A stretch of DNA of 64,000 nucleotides from DATJIG01 sp050260515 (GCA_050260515.1 JBLNCI010000006.1:47027-111026); one strand, 5' to 3'; numbered from the stretch's first letter, positions 24,138 to 33,994 are shown. The notes: generated by a model from the sequence alone, not told the origin. Numbers and translations: made by a program.

Positions 24138-26234
24138 ATGGACGCGATAGCACAGTTTTTTGCGAACGAAGGAGTCGTGGCGGCGGCGGCCGGTAAGGCG
24201 TTCCTCATCATGATGGACCCCGTGCGCCTCGGCTTCCTCTGCGCGGGGGCGATCCTCGGCCTCACGCTCGGCATCATCCCGGGCATCGGCGGACTGGCCG
24301 GCACCGCGATGCTGCTGCCGTTCACGTTCGACATGGACCCCTACACGGCGTTCGCCTTCCTGTTGGGCCTCGGCTCGACGACGGCGACCGGCGATCCCAT
24401 CCCCGCGATTCTGTTCGGCGTGCCCGGAGGTGCCGCCTCCGCGGCAACCGTGCTCGACGGCTATCCGATGGCCAAACGCGGTGAGGCCGGCCGGGCGCTG
24501 TCGGCGGCCTACATGTCGTCGCTGATGGGCGGCCTGTTCGGCGCCGCGCTGATGGCGATCACCATTCCGATCCTTCGCCCCGTCATGCTGTTCATCGGCT
24601 CGCCCGAGCTTCTGGGCTTCGCCGTGTTCGGCATGTCGATGGTCGCCGTTCTGTCGGGCAGCGCGCCGCTGCGCGGCGTTGCGGCCGGCTGCTTCGGCAT
24701 CATGCTGGCGATGATCGGCTCCGATCCGCAGACCGGCACGCTGCGGTGGACGTTCGACAGCCTCTATCTGTGGGACGGCCTGCCGCTGACGCCGCTGGTG
24801 CTCGGCCTCTACGCGCTGCCCGAGCTCTGCGACCTCCTTGTCCTGCGCACGTCGGTCGCCGCCGGCGGCGTCGGCCGCGAGGTCTACAAGGGCCAGTGGC
24901 AGGGCGTGAAGGACTGCTTCACCCACTGGTGGCTGATCATGCGCTGCTCGTGGATCGGCGGCGGCATCGGCTCGATCCCCGGCATCTCCGCCGCGGTGGT
25001 CGACTGGCTCGCCTACGGCCACGCGCTGCGCACCGAGAAGGGCGCGTCCAAGACCTTCGGGTCGGGCGACGTCCGCGGCGTCATCGCCTCGGAGTCGTCG
25101 AACAACGCCAAGGAGGGCGGCGCGCTGGTCCCGACCGTCGCCTTCGGCGTGCCGGGTTCCGCCACCATGGCGATCCTGCTCGGCGCGTTCCTGATCCACG
25201 GCCTCGTCCCGGGCCCGGACATGCTCACCAAGAACCTCGACATCACCTTCTCGATGGTGTGGTCGATCGCCTTGGCGAACATCCTCGGCGCCGGCATGTG
25301 CTACGCGTTCAGCCCGCAGTTCGCCAAGCTCGCGACGCTCCGCTACACGCTGGTCCTGCCGGCGGTGCTGGGCATCGTCTATCTCGGCGCCTTCGAGGCG
25401 ACCCGGCAGTGGGGCGATCTCTACGCCCTGCTGTTCTTCGGGCTCCTCGGCTGGATCATGAAGCAGTTCAAGTGGCCGCGGCCGCCGCTGCTTCTCGGCG
25501 TGGTGCTCGGCGACATCATCGAGCGGTACCTGTTCATCTCGGTCGAGCGCTACGGCATCGACTGGATGGCCCGCCCGGTGGTGGCGATCATGTTCATCCT
25601 CGCCTTCATCGGCCTGTTCAAGCCGTTCATCCAGGACATCCGCATCCAGGGTGGCGTCGGCAAGATGCTGACGCAGTGGCAGGCTCCGCGATTCAAGGTG
25701 TCGCAGCTCTTCACGATCTTCTTCCTCGTGATGATGGCTTCGCTGCTGTGGATGGCGAGCAAGTGGAACTTCGACGCGCGCATCGTCCCGATGATCGTGG
25801 GCGGTATCGGCACCGCGATGGTGGCGATCAGCCTGTTCAACGAGATGTGCCGCAAGCCGACGGCGAAGAGGGTCGAAGGTCTGGCCGAGGCGGCGGAGCA
25901 CGAAGTCGAGCAGAAGATCCACATGGACCTCGACTCGGGCACCAGTCACCTGTCGAACTGGGAGGTGATCCGCCGCGCGGCCCTGTTCTTCGGGTACCTG
26001 CTCGGCTTCATGGCGGTGATGGCCGTCATCGGCCTGATCCCGACCGCCGGGCTCTTCATCGTCTTCTTCATGCGCTACGAAGGGAAGGAGCGGTGGACCC
26101 TGACGCTGACGTACGCGGCCTGCACCGTGCTGCTGATCTACGTCATGTTCGACCAGGTGATGGCGGTGCCGTGGCCGCAGACCCTGCTCGGGCAGTGGTT
26201 CCCCGAGTTGAAGAACATCATTCCGTCCGTCTGA
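24138..26234 (+). CDS. Fused TctA-TctB membrane component of a tripartite tricarboxylate transporter
   Basis: Residues 1 to about 500 are TctA-like: 'LGLTLGIIPGIGGLAGTAML', 'STTATGDPIPAILFGVPGG' and 'ESSNNAKEGGALVPTVAFG' are its hallmark loops, with about 12 membrane segments. After a linker near 550-600 ('EAAEHEVEQKIHMDLDSG'), the last 100 residues carry extra membrane segments of the small TctB type. Normally tctB and tctA are separate genes, so at 698 residues this is a fusion. It imports a carboxylate using a cation gradient, fed by a periplasmic receptor, likely the divergent tctC at 22040. A strong terminator follows. Confidence 0.9.
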   Translation: MDAIAQFFANEGVVAAAAGKAFLIMMDPVRLGFLCAGAILGLTLGIIPGIGGLAGTAMLLPFTFDMDPYTAFAFLLGLGSTTATGDPIPAILFGVPGGAASAATVLDGYPMAKRGEAGRALSAAYMSSLMGGLFGAALMAITIPILRPVMLFIGSPELLGFAVFGMSMVAVLSGSAPLRGVAAGCFGIMLAMIGSDPQTGTLRWTFDSLYLWDGLPLTPLVLGLYALPELCDLLVLRTSVAAGGVGREVYKGQWQGVKDCFTHWWLIMRCSWIGGGIGSIPGISAAVVDWLAYGHALRTEKGASKTFGSGDVRGVIASESSNNAKEGGALVPTVAFGVPGSATMAILLGAFLIHGLVPGPDMLTKNLDITFSMVWSIALANILGAGMCYAFSPQFAKLATLRYTLVLPAVLGIVYLGAFEATRQWGDLYALLFFGLLGWIMKQFKWPRPPLLLGVVLGDIIERYLFISVERYGIDWMARPVVAIMFILAFIGLFKPFIQDIRIQGGVGKMLTQWQAPRFKVSQLFTIFFLVMMASLLWMASKWNFDARIVPMIVGGIGTAMVAISLFNEMCRKPTAKRVEGLAEAAEHEVEQKIHMDLDSGTSHLSNWEVIRRAALFFGYLLGFMAVMAVIGLIPTAGLFIVFFMRYEGKERWTLTLTYAACTVLLIYVMFDQVMAVPWPQTLLGQWFPELKNIIPSV

Positions 26235-26254
26235 ATTCCCCCTGCACGGACGCT

Positions 26255-26287
26255 GGGGCGGGTGGCGACACCCGCCCCTCTTTTTTT
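26255..26287 (+). terminator. Intrinsic terminator after tctAB
   Basis: A perfect 10-bp stem GGGGCGGGTG (26255-26264)/CACCCGCCCC (26269-26278) with a GCGA loop is followed by TCTTTTTTT. It lies between convergent tctAB and the MOSC gene. Confidence 0.95.
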
Positions 26288-26290
26288 GGT

Positions 26291-26947
26291 TCAGCGGCCG
26301 CGCGCGGCGGCGGCGAGATCGGCGAATTGCGTCCGCCACGCCTCGGACAGCGCCGGCAGCGCGGCAACGGCCTCGAGACGCGCGGCGTCGTCGCGCGCCG
26401 TCAGATAGATCCCCATCAGATCGGCGATGGTCAGCGGCGTCGTCGCGGTGTGGGTGCGCACGACCGCGTCTCCGGCAGTCACCGCGCCGGGCGCGATCAC
26501 GCGAAGATAGAAGCCGACCCGGAGCGCTTTCGCGAACGCGGCCGGGAAGCGCTCGTCGCCCATGTGGATGCCGAGCTTGTAGCAGGGCACGCGCGGCTGG
26601 GTGACCTCGAACTCCGCGGCGCCGATGCGGAAACGGTCGCCGACGTGGACCGACGTCGACGGGAAGCCCTCGATCGACAGGTTCTCGCCGAACGCGCCCG
26701 GGCCGAGCGGCCGGCCGAGCCGGTCCTCCCAGAGCCCCGCGTCGGAGCGATCGAGGACATAGATCGCCTTGTCGGCGCCGCCGTGGTTGACGAGGTCCGC
26801 CTGTCCGTCGCCCGCGAGCCCGTTCGGTCCGGCCGCGACGGGCCCGGCGACCGGCGCCTTGGCGATGCCGGACGTCACCGGCTCGCCGCCGCGCATCCCG
26901 ATGACCCGCGGCCGGCCGACGTTGACCGACAGGACCCGTCCGGTCAC
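26291..26947 (-). CDS. MOSC domain protein (YiiM-like)
   Basis: A 218-residue MOSC-domain protein, a fold that binds molybdenum cofactor or moves sulfur from its conserved Cys. 'GLAGDGQADLVNHGGADKAI' and 'GAFGENLSIEGF' are the YiiM-class blocks, and 'PRVPCYKLGIHMGDERF' contains the conserved Cys. YiiM detoxifies N-hydroxylated bases, so a similar role is possible. The GTG start at 26947 overlaps the stop of the dienelactone hydrolase gene as GTGA, so the two are one operon. Confidence 0.85.
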   Translation of the reverse strand: MTGRVLSVNVGRPRVIGMRGGEPVTSGIAKAPVAGPVAAGPNGLAGDGQADLVNHGGADKAIYVLDRSDAGLWEDRLGRPLGPGAFGENLSIEGFPSTSVHVGDRFRIGAAEFEVTQPRVPCYKLGIHMGDERFPAAFAKALRVGFYLRVIAPGAVTAGDAVVRTHTATTPLTIADLMGIYLTARDDAARLEAVAALPALSEAWRTQFADLAAAARGR

Positions 26948-27654
26948 TTGGTCCCGATCTCGCGCTCGAGGAACGCGAGCGCCTTGGCCCAGGAATCCTC
27001 CGCCTGCTTCGGCCGGTGCTGCTCGGGGCGGACGAAGTTCTGGAACGCGTGCGCGGCGCCGTCGTAGCGGTGGAACTCGTGGCGCACGCCGAGCCGCGTC
27101 AGCTCGGCGTCGATGCGGTCGACGTCGGCGGGCGACGGGTTCTTGTCGTCGTTGCCGAAGAAGCCCGCGACCGCCGCCTTGAGCCCGCTCAGGCGCTCGA
27201 ACGCCGACGGGCCGCCTTCGCCCCACGGCTTGAACATGTTGCCGCAGTAGTTGATCACCGCCGCCCGGAAGTAGGGCGTCGACGAAGCGCCGACGAAGGC
27301 CGCGCGTCCGCCCATGCAGTGGCCGAGGATGGCGAGGCGGTCGGCAGCGACGATGCCGCCCCGGATCAGATGCTCGGCGGTCGCTTTCGTGTCCGCGAGC
27401 ACCTGGTCGTCGCGCAGCAGCGTCAGCGCGTCCGGGTTCTCCGGCCCGCCGGCGGAGCGATGGAACAGATCGGGGGCAGCGGCCGCGAACCCCGCGGCGG
27501 CGAGACGGTCGACGCGGTCCTTGGTGAACGCGTCGATGCCGGCGCGATGGAACATGACCACGACGCCGGGAAACGGCGCGGTGCCCTCCGGCACGGCGAC
27601 GTAGATCGACATCGGCTTGCTGTCGACGGTGATGGTGTCCATGCGCGACGGCAT
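26944..27654 (-). CDS. Dienelactone hydrolase family protein
   Basis: A 236-residue alpha/beta-hydrolase with a Cys nucleophile: 'GHCMGGR' puts Cys113 at the elbow, 'GNDDKNPS' carries the acid (Asp169 or 170) and 'DGAAHAF' the His202. This Cys-Asp-His triad is the dienelactone hydrolase set, used in chlorocatechol breakdown and by many uncharacterised relatives. No signal peptide is seen, so it is cytoplasmic. No aromatic-degradation genes are nearby, so the physiological substrate stays open. It is co-translated with the MOSC gene. Confidence 0.88.
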   Translation of the reverse strand: MPSRMDTITVDSKPMSIYVAVPEGTAPFPGVVVMFHRAGIDAFTKDRVDRLAAAGFAAAAPDLFHRSAGGPENPDALTLLRDDQVLADTKATAEHLIRGGIVAADRLAILGHCMGGRAAFVGASSTPYFRAAVINYCGNMFKPWGEGGPSAFERLSGLKAAVAGFFGNDDKNPSPADVDRIDAELTRLGVRHEFHRYDGAAHAFQNFVRPEQHRPKQAEDSWAKALAFLEREIGTK

Positions 27655-27724
27655 CGCTTCCTCCCGTAGATCGTTGCGGCGGCAACTCTACGGGCGGTCG
27701 TGGCGGGCGTCAAAAGCGCGGGCC

Positions 27725-28411
27725 TCAGTGCACGCCGATCGCCGGAGGCACGTAGAAGGGCGGGTCGGGCCAGTAGTCGACGAACATGTTGACGCGCCGG
27801 GAGCCGCCCGCGTTCTTCACCGAGTGCGTCACGCGGTTGTTGAAGTCGTAGACGCGGCCGGGTCGCATCGAGAACTTCTTCTTCGCGATTTTGTAGCGGA
27901 CGTCGCCGGCGCCGGTGAGCGGCACGTGAAGGCGGTGGCACACGGCCGCGTACGGCTGGCCGTCGATGTGGGGCAGGATCTCCGCGTGCGGATTGAGCGC
28001 GACGAGCGCGATCCGCACCACGACGCCGCGCGGCGTGCGCACCGGGCGGATCGCCTGCTCGACCAGCGGTTCGAGCAGGGGCCGGTACTCGTCCCACTCA
28101 CGGAACGTGTACACCGGCCCCATCGCCGTTTCGTCCTTGCCGACCGGGAGGAAGGGCGTCGGATCGAGGCCCTTCGGCCGAGCCCACGCGCGCACGAGGT
28201 CGCCGAGCTCATGGGCGCCCCACGGGTTCTCGTCGCGGACCCACTCGTGGCGCAGGATGATGGTCTGGGTCGCCGCGTGCACCTTGTCCGCGAGCATCTC
28301 CTGGCGGAACGTGTTGCGCGTCCACGCGTCGTCTGGCAGCCCGGCGACGAAATCGGCGGCCGCGCGCACGTCGATCGCGCCGAGGTCGCGGTAGGGGACG
28401 CCGATATCCAT
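27725..28411 (-). CDS. Aspartyl/asparaginyl beta-hydroxylase-like dioxygenase
   Basis: A 228-residue member of the Fe(II)/2-oxoglutarate oxygenase family of aspartyl beta-hydroxylase type. 'EILPHIDGQPYAAVCHRLHV' supplies His148 and Asp150, 'NRVTHSVKN' gives His196 as third metal ligand, and 'SRRVNMFVDY' gives the 2-oxoglutarate arginine. Bacterial relatives hydroxylate proteins or free/lipid-bound amino acids. I chose the ATG at 28411, which has GGAG eight bases upstream, over an in-frame ATG 14 codons earlier that lacks one. It is divergent from the hsp20 gene. Confidence 0.82.
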   Translation of the reverse strand: MDIGVPYRDLGAIDVRAAADFVAGLPDDAWTRNTFRQEMLADKVHAATQTIILRHEWVRDENPWGAHELGDLVRAWARPKGLDPTPFLPVGKDETAMGPVYTFREWDEYRPLLEPLVEQAIRPVRTPRGVVVRIALVALNPHAEILPHIDGQPYAAVCHRLHVPLTGAGDVRYKIAKKKFSMRPGRVYDFNNRVTHSVKNAGGSRRVNMFVDYWPDPPFYVPPAIGVH

Positions 28412-28505
28412 GTCGATCTCCGTGGCGCGCCGCCGCTGGCCGCCGGGGAACATTTTATCGGCTGCGGCGCTTTCGGGACAAGGAAGCCGATGTCACGGCC
28501 GTGCC

Positions 28506-28519
28506 GTGATCCAGGTCAA
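28506..28519 (+). promoter_or_regulatory. FNR/FixK-like box upstream of hsp20
   Basis: GTGAT-CCAG-GTCAA matches the TTGAT-N4-ATCAA consensus at 8 of 10 half-site bases. Its centre lies about 65 bases before the hsp20 start codon, which fits a class II activator site with a start near 28554. A perfect inverted repeat TCACGGC-CGT-GCCGTGA (28493-28509) overlaps its left half. Confidence 0.5.
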
Positions 28520-28577
28520 GGTGGCGGCCCGGCCGGGCTCCTAACGTTCGAAATTCCACCAGCAGAAGGAGGTTTCC

Positions 28578-29087
28578 ATGCCCAAGAACGAACCCGAGGT
28601 GCTGTCGGCCGAGAAAGCCGGTGTCCCTGCCCGTGGCGCGTGGCCGTTGATGGACCTTCACCGGGAGATCGACCGTCTGTTCGACGACTTCGGCCGCGGC
28701 TTCTTCGACATGCCGTCGTTTCGCCGGGCGGAGGCGATGGTCCCGCAGCTCTCGACCCGCACCAACGTCGCCGAGACGGACGGCGCCTATGAGATCGAGA
28801 TGGAGCTGCCGGGCATCGAGGAGAAGGACATCGACGTGAAGATCGCGGGCGATGTCCTGACCGTCTCCGGCGAGCGCAAGGAGGAGAAGGACGAGCAGAA
28901 GAAGGAGTATCACCTCGTCGAGCGCAGCTACGGCTCGTTCCGCCGTTCCTTCACGCTGCCGGAAAACGTCGCCCAGGAGAAGATCGCCGCGACCTTCAAG
29001 AACGGCGTGCTCTCGGTGATGCTGCCGAAGAAGGAAACCGGCAAGTCGGCGCAAGGCGAGAAGAAGATCGAGATCAAGGCGGGCTGA
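28578..29087 (+). CDS. Small heat-shock protein, Hsp20/alpha-crystallin family
   Basis: A 169-residue ATP-independent holdase chaperone. A flexible N-terminus ('LMDLHREIDRLFDDFGRGFF' around 27-46) leads into the alpha-crystallin domain from about residue 58 to 155, with 'YEIEMELPGIEEKDIDVKI' and the C-terminal 'FKNGVLSVMLPK' signature. The region near 110 is very Lys/Glu-rich. A strong AGAAGGAGG ribosome site lies before the ATG. A possible FNR/FixK box 65 bases upstream suggests induction under low oxygen rather than only by heat. Confidence 0.95.
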   Translation: MPKNEPEVLSAEKAGVPARGAWPLMDLHREIDRLFDDFGRGFFDMPSFRRAEAMVPQLSTRTNVAETDGAYEIEMELPGIEEKDIDVKIAGDVLTVSGERKEEKDEQKKEYHLVERSYGSFRRSFTLPENVAQEKIAATFKNGVLSVMLPKKETGKSAQGEKKIEIKAG

Positions 29088-29105
29088 GGCGCCGACACGC
29101 CTGCG

Positions 29106-29145
29106 GGCGCGCCCGGTCCGGCGCGCCTCTCTTCTTCTCTCTGTC
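29106..29145. terminator. Terminator between hsp20 and speE
   Basis: GGCGCGCC (29106-29113) and GGCGCGCC (29120-29127) pair around a 6-base loop and are followed by a pyrimidine run rich in T (29128-29145) on the + strand. It serves hsp20 and may also stop convergent speE transcripts. Confidence 0.7.
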
Positions 29146-29150
29146 TTCGG

Positions 29151-29996
29151 CTAGAGGCGCTCGAGGTACGCCGGCACGGCGAACGCCGCGCGGTGGATCT
29201 CCGGCGTGTAGTACCGGGTGCGGATGCGCGACGCGCGGAACCGCCGCGTCAGGGTCGCGAGCGACACCGTGCGGTTCTTCGGATCGAGACTCGACCAAGA
29301 CAGCGCCATGGCGCCGCCGATGTAGGTCGGCACCGGGACGAACAGGAACGCCGTGTCGTTGAACAGCTTGCGCAGGCGCTTGCGCGTGGTCGCGAGTTCG
29401 TCGCCTTGGAGGAACGGCACGCCGTTCTGGGTGACGAGGATGCCGCGCGGCGTCAGGCAGCGCTTGCACGCCGCGTAGAAGTCGGTGCGGAACAGCACCT
29501 CGGCGGGGCCGATCGGGTCGGTCGAGTCGACGAGGATGACGTCGAACCGCTCGCGCGTCTCGGCCACGTACTTGACGCCGTCGGCGATGACGAGATCGGT
29601 GCGCTTGTCCTCGAATGCGCGCCCGCAGATCGACGGCAGGTACTTCCGGCAGACCTCGACGACCGAGCCGTCGATCTCCACCATCGTCGCGCGCGTCACG
29701 GTGCGGTGCTTCAGCACCTCTTCGAGGATGCCGCCGTCGCCACCGCCGATGATCAGCACCTTGCGCGCGCGGCCGTGCGCGAGCAGCGCCGGGTGCACCA
29801 TCATCTCGTGGTAGAAGAACTCGTCCCGCTCGGTCGTCTGGCACACGCCGTCGAGCGCGAGCACGCGGCCGAACGCCGGCGTCTCGTGGATCTCGAGGGT
29901 CTGGTAGGGGGTCTTCCTGCGGTAGAGCGTGCGGGTGACGAGGAAACGCTGCCCGTAGTCCGGGTACAGCGTTTCCTCGAACCACCGCTTGGTCAC
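29151..29996 (-). CDS. speE: Spermidine synthase
   Basis: Transfers aminopropyl from decarboxylated SAM to putrescine. The 281-residue protein has 'RDEFFYHEMMVHPALLAHG', 'VLIIGGGDGGILEEVLKH' (the decarboxylated-SAM site), 'VEIDGSVVEVCRKYLP' and the catalytic-loop 'DVILVDSTDPIGPAEVLF'. The GTG at 29996 overlaps the speD stop as GTGA, so the two polyamine genes are translated together. The frame open further upstream belongs to the speD region and was rejected. Confidence 0.95.
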   Translation of the reverse strand: MTKRWFEETLYPDYGQRFLVTRTLYRRKTPYQTLEIHETPAFGRVLALDGVCQTTERDEFFYHEMMVHPALLAHGRARKVLIIGGGDGGILEEVLKHRTVTRATMVEIDGSVVEVCRKYLPSICGRAFEDKRTDLVIADGVKYVAETRERFDVILVDSTDPIGPAEVLFRTDFYAACKRCLTPRGILVTQNGVPFLQGDELATTRKRLRKLFNDTAFLFVPVPTYIGGAMALSWSSLDPKNRTVSLATLTRRFRASRIRTRYYTPEIHRAAFAVPAYLERL

Positions 29997-30469
29997 TCGA
30001 CCATGCCCCGCTTGTGCTCGGCGATCTGCACGTGCGAAGGCCGGAAGCACGCGCGCAGCACCGCGATCGCCTTGTGGGGCTCGGCGCTGCCGCACATGAA
30101 GATGTCGACCGCCGCGTAGCCTCGCTCCGGCCAGGTGTGGATGCTGATGTGCGACTCGGCCAGCACCGCGACGCCGGAGATCCCGCCGTTCTCGCTGAAG
30201 CGGTGAACGTGGAGATAGAGAAGGGTGGCCCCGCACGTCTCCGTCACGTCGCGCAGCATCTGCTCGACGGCATCGCCGTCGTCGAGACCGCCCGCGCCCC
30301 ACAGGTCGACGATGAGGTGCGTTCCGGCGAACTTCAGCCCGTTTTTCTCGACGAAGTAGTCCTTGCCGTTGGACGTCGTATCGCGATCGGCGGCGAGGGC
30401 GACGCCCTTGGCGACCTGACCGAGTTCGACGACGACGCCCGAGTTCCGAGCGGACAGTTTGCGCGGCAT
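29993..30469 (-). CDS. speD: S-adenosylmethionine decarboxylase proenzyme
   Basis: Makes decarboxylated SAM for spermidine synthase. The self-cleavage motif 'AESHISIHTWPE' places the Glu105-Ser106 bond where Ser becomes the pyruvoyl group. 'GYAAVDIFMCG' follows, with the conserved Cys. The 158-residue length includes an N-terminal extension of about 40 residues compared with the Thermotoga/Bacillus type. The ATG is preceded by GGAGGGGG. It is first in a two-gene operon with speE. Confidence 0.95.
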   Translation of the reverse strand: MPRKLSARNSGVVVELGQVAKGVALAADRDTTSNGKDYFVEKNGLKFAGTHLIVDLWGAGGLDDGDAVEQMLRDVTETCGATLLYLHVHRFSENGGISGVAVLAESHISIHTWPERGYAAVDIFMCGSAEPHKAIAVLRACFRPSHVQIAEHKRGMVE

Positions 30470-30631
30470 TCCACCCCCTCCATCGGGAAGACGTTGGGTC
30501 CAAAAGTCAGGGGGCGTATGTGGGGCAAATCACCCCCCAATGCAAGAAAAAATCCGCCCCGTCCGCGGGCCGCCGTCGCATGTCACGCCGACGGCGGCGA
30601 CCGCTTCGTGACACGAATTCCGAGTCGGGGA

Positions 30632-32044
30632 CTAGAGGATCTTTCCGGGGTTCATGATGCCGGCGGGATCGAACGCGCTCTTGATGCGCTGCATCAGCTC
30701 GAGCTCGAGCGCGCCGCGGTAGCGCTTGAGCTCGCCCTTCTTCAGGACTCCGATGCCGTGCTCGGCCGAGAACGAGCCGCCGAGTTCGGCGACGATGTCG
30801 TGGACCACGCGGTTGAGCCGCTCCCAGTCCTTGAGGAAGGTCGCCTTGTCCGCGCCGACGGGCTGGCTGACATTGAAATGGATGTTGCCGTCGCCCATGT
30901 GGCCGAACGCGAACACGCGGGCCCCGGGAAGCGCCGCCTCGACGGCCTTGGTGCCGCGCACGATGAACTCCGGAATCCGCGACACCGGAACCGAGACGTC
31001 GTGCTTGATCGAGCCGCCCTCGCGGGTCTGGCTCTCCGGCAGGATCTCGCGCAGGCGCCACAGCGCCTTGCCTTGCGTCTCGCTGGCGGCGATCGTGCCG
31101 TCGACGATGCGCCCTTTTTCGAGCGCGGACTCCAGGATGCCCTCGAGCCGGCGGCGCAGGCCGTCGCCGGTTTCGGGCGAGGTGAGCTCGATCAGCACGT
31201 ACCACGGCGAATCGGTCGCGAGCGGCGTGCTGGTTCCCGGAAAGTGCTTGGTCACGAGCTCGATGCCGATGCGCGGAATCAGCTCGAAGGCGGAGACCGC
31301 CTCGCCGGACGCGGCCCGCGCCTCGTTGAGCAGCGCGAGCGCGGAAGCGACGTCGGGCACCGCGAGGAACGCCGTCTCGCGGCTGGCCGGCAGCGGGAAC
31401 AGCTTCAGCACCGCGGCGGTGATCACGCCGAGCGTGCCCTCGGCGCCGACGAAGAGATGCTTGAGGTCGTAGCCGGTGTTGTCCTTCCGCAGGCTGCGCA
31501 GGCCGTCCCACACGCGCCCGTCGGGCAGGACGACCTCGAGCCCGAGCACCAGCTCGCGGGCGTTGCCGTAGCGCAGCACCCCGACGCCCCCGGCGTTGGT
31601 CGAGAGATTGCCGCCGATCATGCAGCTCCCCTCGGCACCGAGGCTCAACGGAAACAGCCGGCCGGCGTCGCGCGCCTTGTCCTGCAGGTCCTTGAGCACG
31701 CAGCCCGCCTCCACGGTCATCGTGTTGTTGGCCGGGTCAATCGCGCGCACGCGGTTCATGCGCCCGAGGCTGAGGACGATGCCCTTGGCGCCGGCCGGCG
31801 GCACCGAGCCGCCGACCAGCCCGGTGTTGCCGCCCTGCGGCACGATCGGGAGCCGCGCCTCGGCGGCGATGCGGACGACGTCCGAAACCTCTGCGGTGGA
31901 TGCCGGGCGGACGACGGCGAGCGCGGTGCCGTGGAACAGGTCGCGCTCGTCGTTCACGTGAGGCGCGATCCCGGACGGGTCCTCGATCATTCCCTTGGCG
32001 CCGACGACCTGACGGATGGCGGCGAGCGCTGCCTGCGGATCCAT
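30632..32044 (-). CDS. FAD-linked 2-hydroxyacid oxidase/dehydrogenase (GlcD/D-lactate type)
   Basis: A 470-residue flavoprotein with the PCMH FAD-binding fold: 'PIVPQGGNTGLVGGSVPPAG' binds the pyrophosphate, 'NLSTNAGGVGVLRYGN' is the second FAD block, and 'FGHMGDGNIHFNV' plus 'SFSAEHGIGVLKK' are the metal and substrate His blocks of the C-terminal domain. These enzymes oxidise D-lactate, glycolate or D-2-hydroxyglutarate and pass electrons to a quinone or ETF. It lacks GlcE/GlcF partners here, so a D-2-hydroxyglutarate or D-lactate role is more likely than glycolate oxidase. Confidence 0.88.
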   Translation of the reverse strand: MDPQAALAAIRQVVGAKGMIEDPSGIAPHVNDERDLFHGTALAVVRPASTAEVSDVVRIAAEARLPIVPQGGNTGLVGGSVPPAGAKGIVLSLGRMNRVRAIDPANNTMTVEAGCVLKDLQDKARDAGRLFPLSLGAEGSCMIGGNLSTNAGGVGVLRYGNARELVLGLEVVLPDGRVWDGLRSLRKDNTGYDLKHLFVGAEGTLGVITAAVLKLFPLPASRETAFLAVPDVASALALLNEARAASGEAVSAFELIPRIGIELVTKHFPGTSTPLATDSPWYVLIELTSPETGDGLRRRLEGILESALEKGRIVDGTIAASETQGKALWRLREILPESQTREGGSIKHDVSVPVSRIPEFIVRGTKAVEAALPGARVFAFGHMGDGNIHFNVSQPVGADKATFLKDWERLNRVVHDIVAELGGSFSAEHGIGVLKKGELKRYRGALELELMQRIKSAFDPAGIMNPGKIL

Positions 32045-32120
32045 GCACCTCTCCCGAAAAGGCGATTAAAGCCCGCGACGCGCGCAGCGGCAATCGGCGG
32101 GTGATTTTGCCGGGCGGCGA

Positions 32121-33094
32121 CTACGCCGGCGTCGCCGCGCGCTTGAGGCGGTCGTTGATCGCTTCGCCGAGCCCGTCGGCGGGGATCGGCATCACCGCGA
32201 TCGCCGAGTATTGCGGTCGGTCGAGGGCACGGAGCATCCGGAACAGATTGGCCGCCGCCTCCATGAGGTCTCCCGACGCGCTGAGATTGAGCACGCCGTC
32301 GCCGCTCGGCGCGCTGGGCCCGAATGCGAGCAGCGCCTCGCCGGGATTGCGCTCGTGCGCGCCGAGGCGCACCGGACGGCCGGGCGCGTAGTGGCGCGCC
32401 AGCATTCCGGGGGACGCCAGTCCCCGGCCGTCCTCGGCGACGGGAGCGCCACGCGCGAGCTCGCGACCGAGCGCTTCCATGAGCGCCGCGCCGGTGACGG
32501 CTCCCGGCCGCAGCAGCACCGGCATCGCCCCCGAGAGATCGAGCACGGTGGATTCGATGCCGACCGTGCACGGTCCGCCGTCGAGGATCAGATCGACGGC
32601 GTCGCCGAGCGATGCCGCGACGTGCTCCGCCGCCGTCGGGCTGATCTCTCCCGAGCGGTTCGCCGAGGGCGCTGCGATCGGCACTCCGGCGGCGCGCAGC
32701 AGATCGCGCGCGACGGGATGCGCGGGGCTCCGCACCGCGGCAGTATCGAGGCCGGCGGAGACGAGAAGCGACAGCCTGCAATCGCTGCGGCGCGGCAGGA
32801 CCAATGTCAGTGGCCCCGGCCAGAAGCGCTCGATGAGCTGCGCGGCGAGCTCGCTCACCACCACGTGGGCGGCGGCCGCCTCGCGGTCGAGGACATGGAC
32901 GATGAGCGGGTTGAAGCGCGGCCGGCCTTTTGCCGCGAAGATCGACGCGCAGGCGGCGTCGTTGGTCGCGTCGGCGCCGAGGCCGTACACGGTTTCGGTC
33001 GGGAACGCGACGAGGCGGCCCGCGCGCACGAGCCGCGCGGCGTCCCCGATCGCGGCCGGCGTGGCGGCGACGATCTGACGGTGCGGGTCGGCCA

Positions 33095-33095
<1 letters not shown>
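32121..33095 (-). CDS. tsaC: L-threonylcarbamoyladenylate synthase (Sua5 type)
   Basis: Makes threonylcarbamoyl-AMP from Thr, bicarbonate and ATP for the t6A37 tRNA modification. 'LVAFPTETVYGLGADATN', 'KGRPRFNPLIVHV' and 'APSANRSGEISPTAAEHV' are the YrdC-domain blocks. The 324-residue length adds a C-terminal Sua5 domain after about residue 215, linked by 'GMLARHYAPGRPVRL'. The ATG at 33095 overlaps the cysQ stop by one base (TGATG). Codons open further upstream fall inside cysQ and are not used. Confidence 0.93.
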
Positions 33096-33868
<773 letters not shown>

Positions 33869-33994
33869 CCGTGTCCTCGGGTTGCCGCAAGGCGATATAG
33901 CGGATGGCGACGGCGGGCAAGCGCCGCAACGGAAGCCGCAAAGGAAAGGGCGGATCGCGTCGGATCCGCCCGCTGAGACGTTTGCGATGGGCCT

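Noticed and set aside
24108..26339. 743-codon antisense frame opposite tctAB
   Set aside because: His/Arg/Asp-rich mirror of the transporter gene, no start support, and the sense gene has clear TctA motifs.
26291..27685. Single fused MOSC-hydrolase protein on the - strand
   Set aside because: The dienelactone hydrolase is in a different frame with its own ATG; the true link is a GTGA overlap of two genes.
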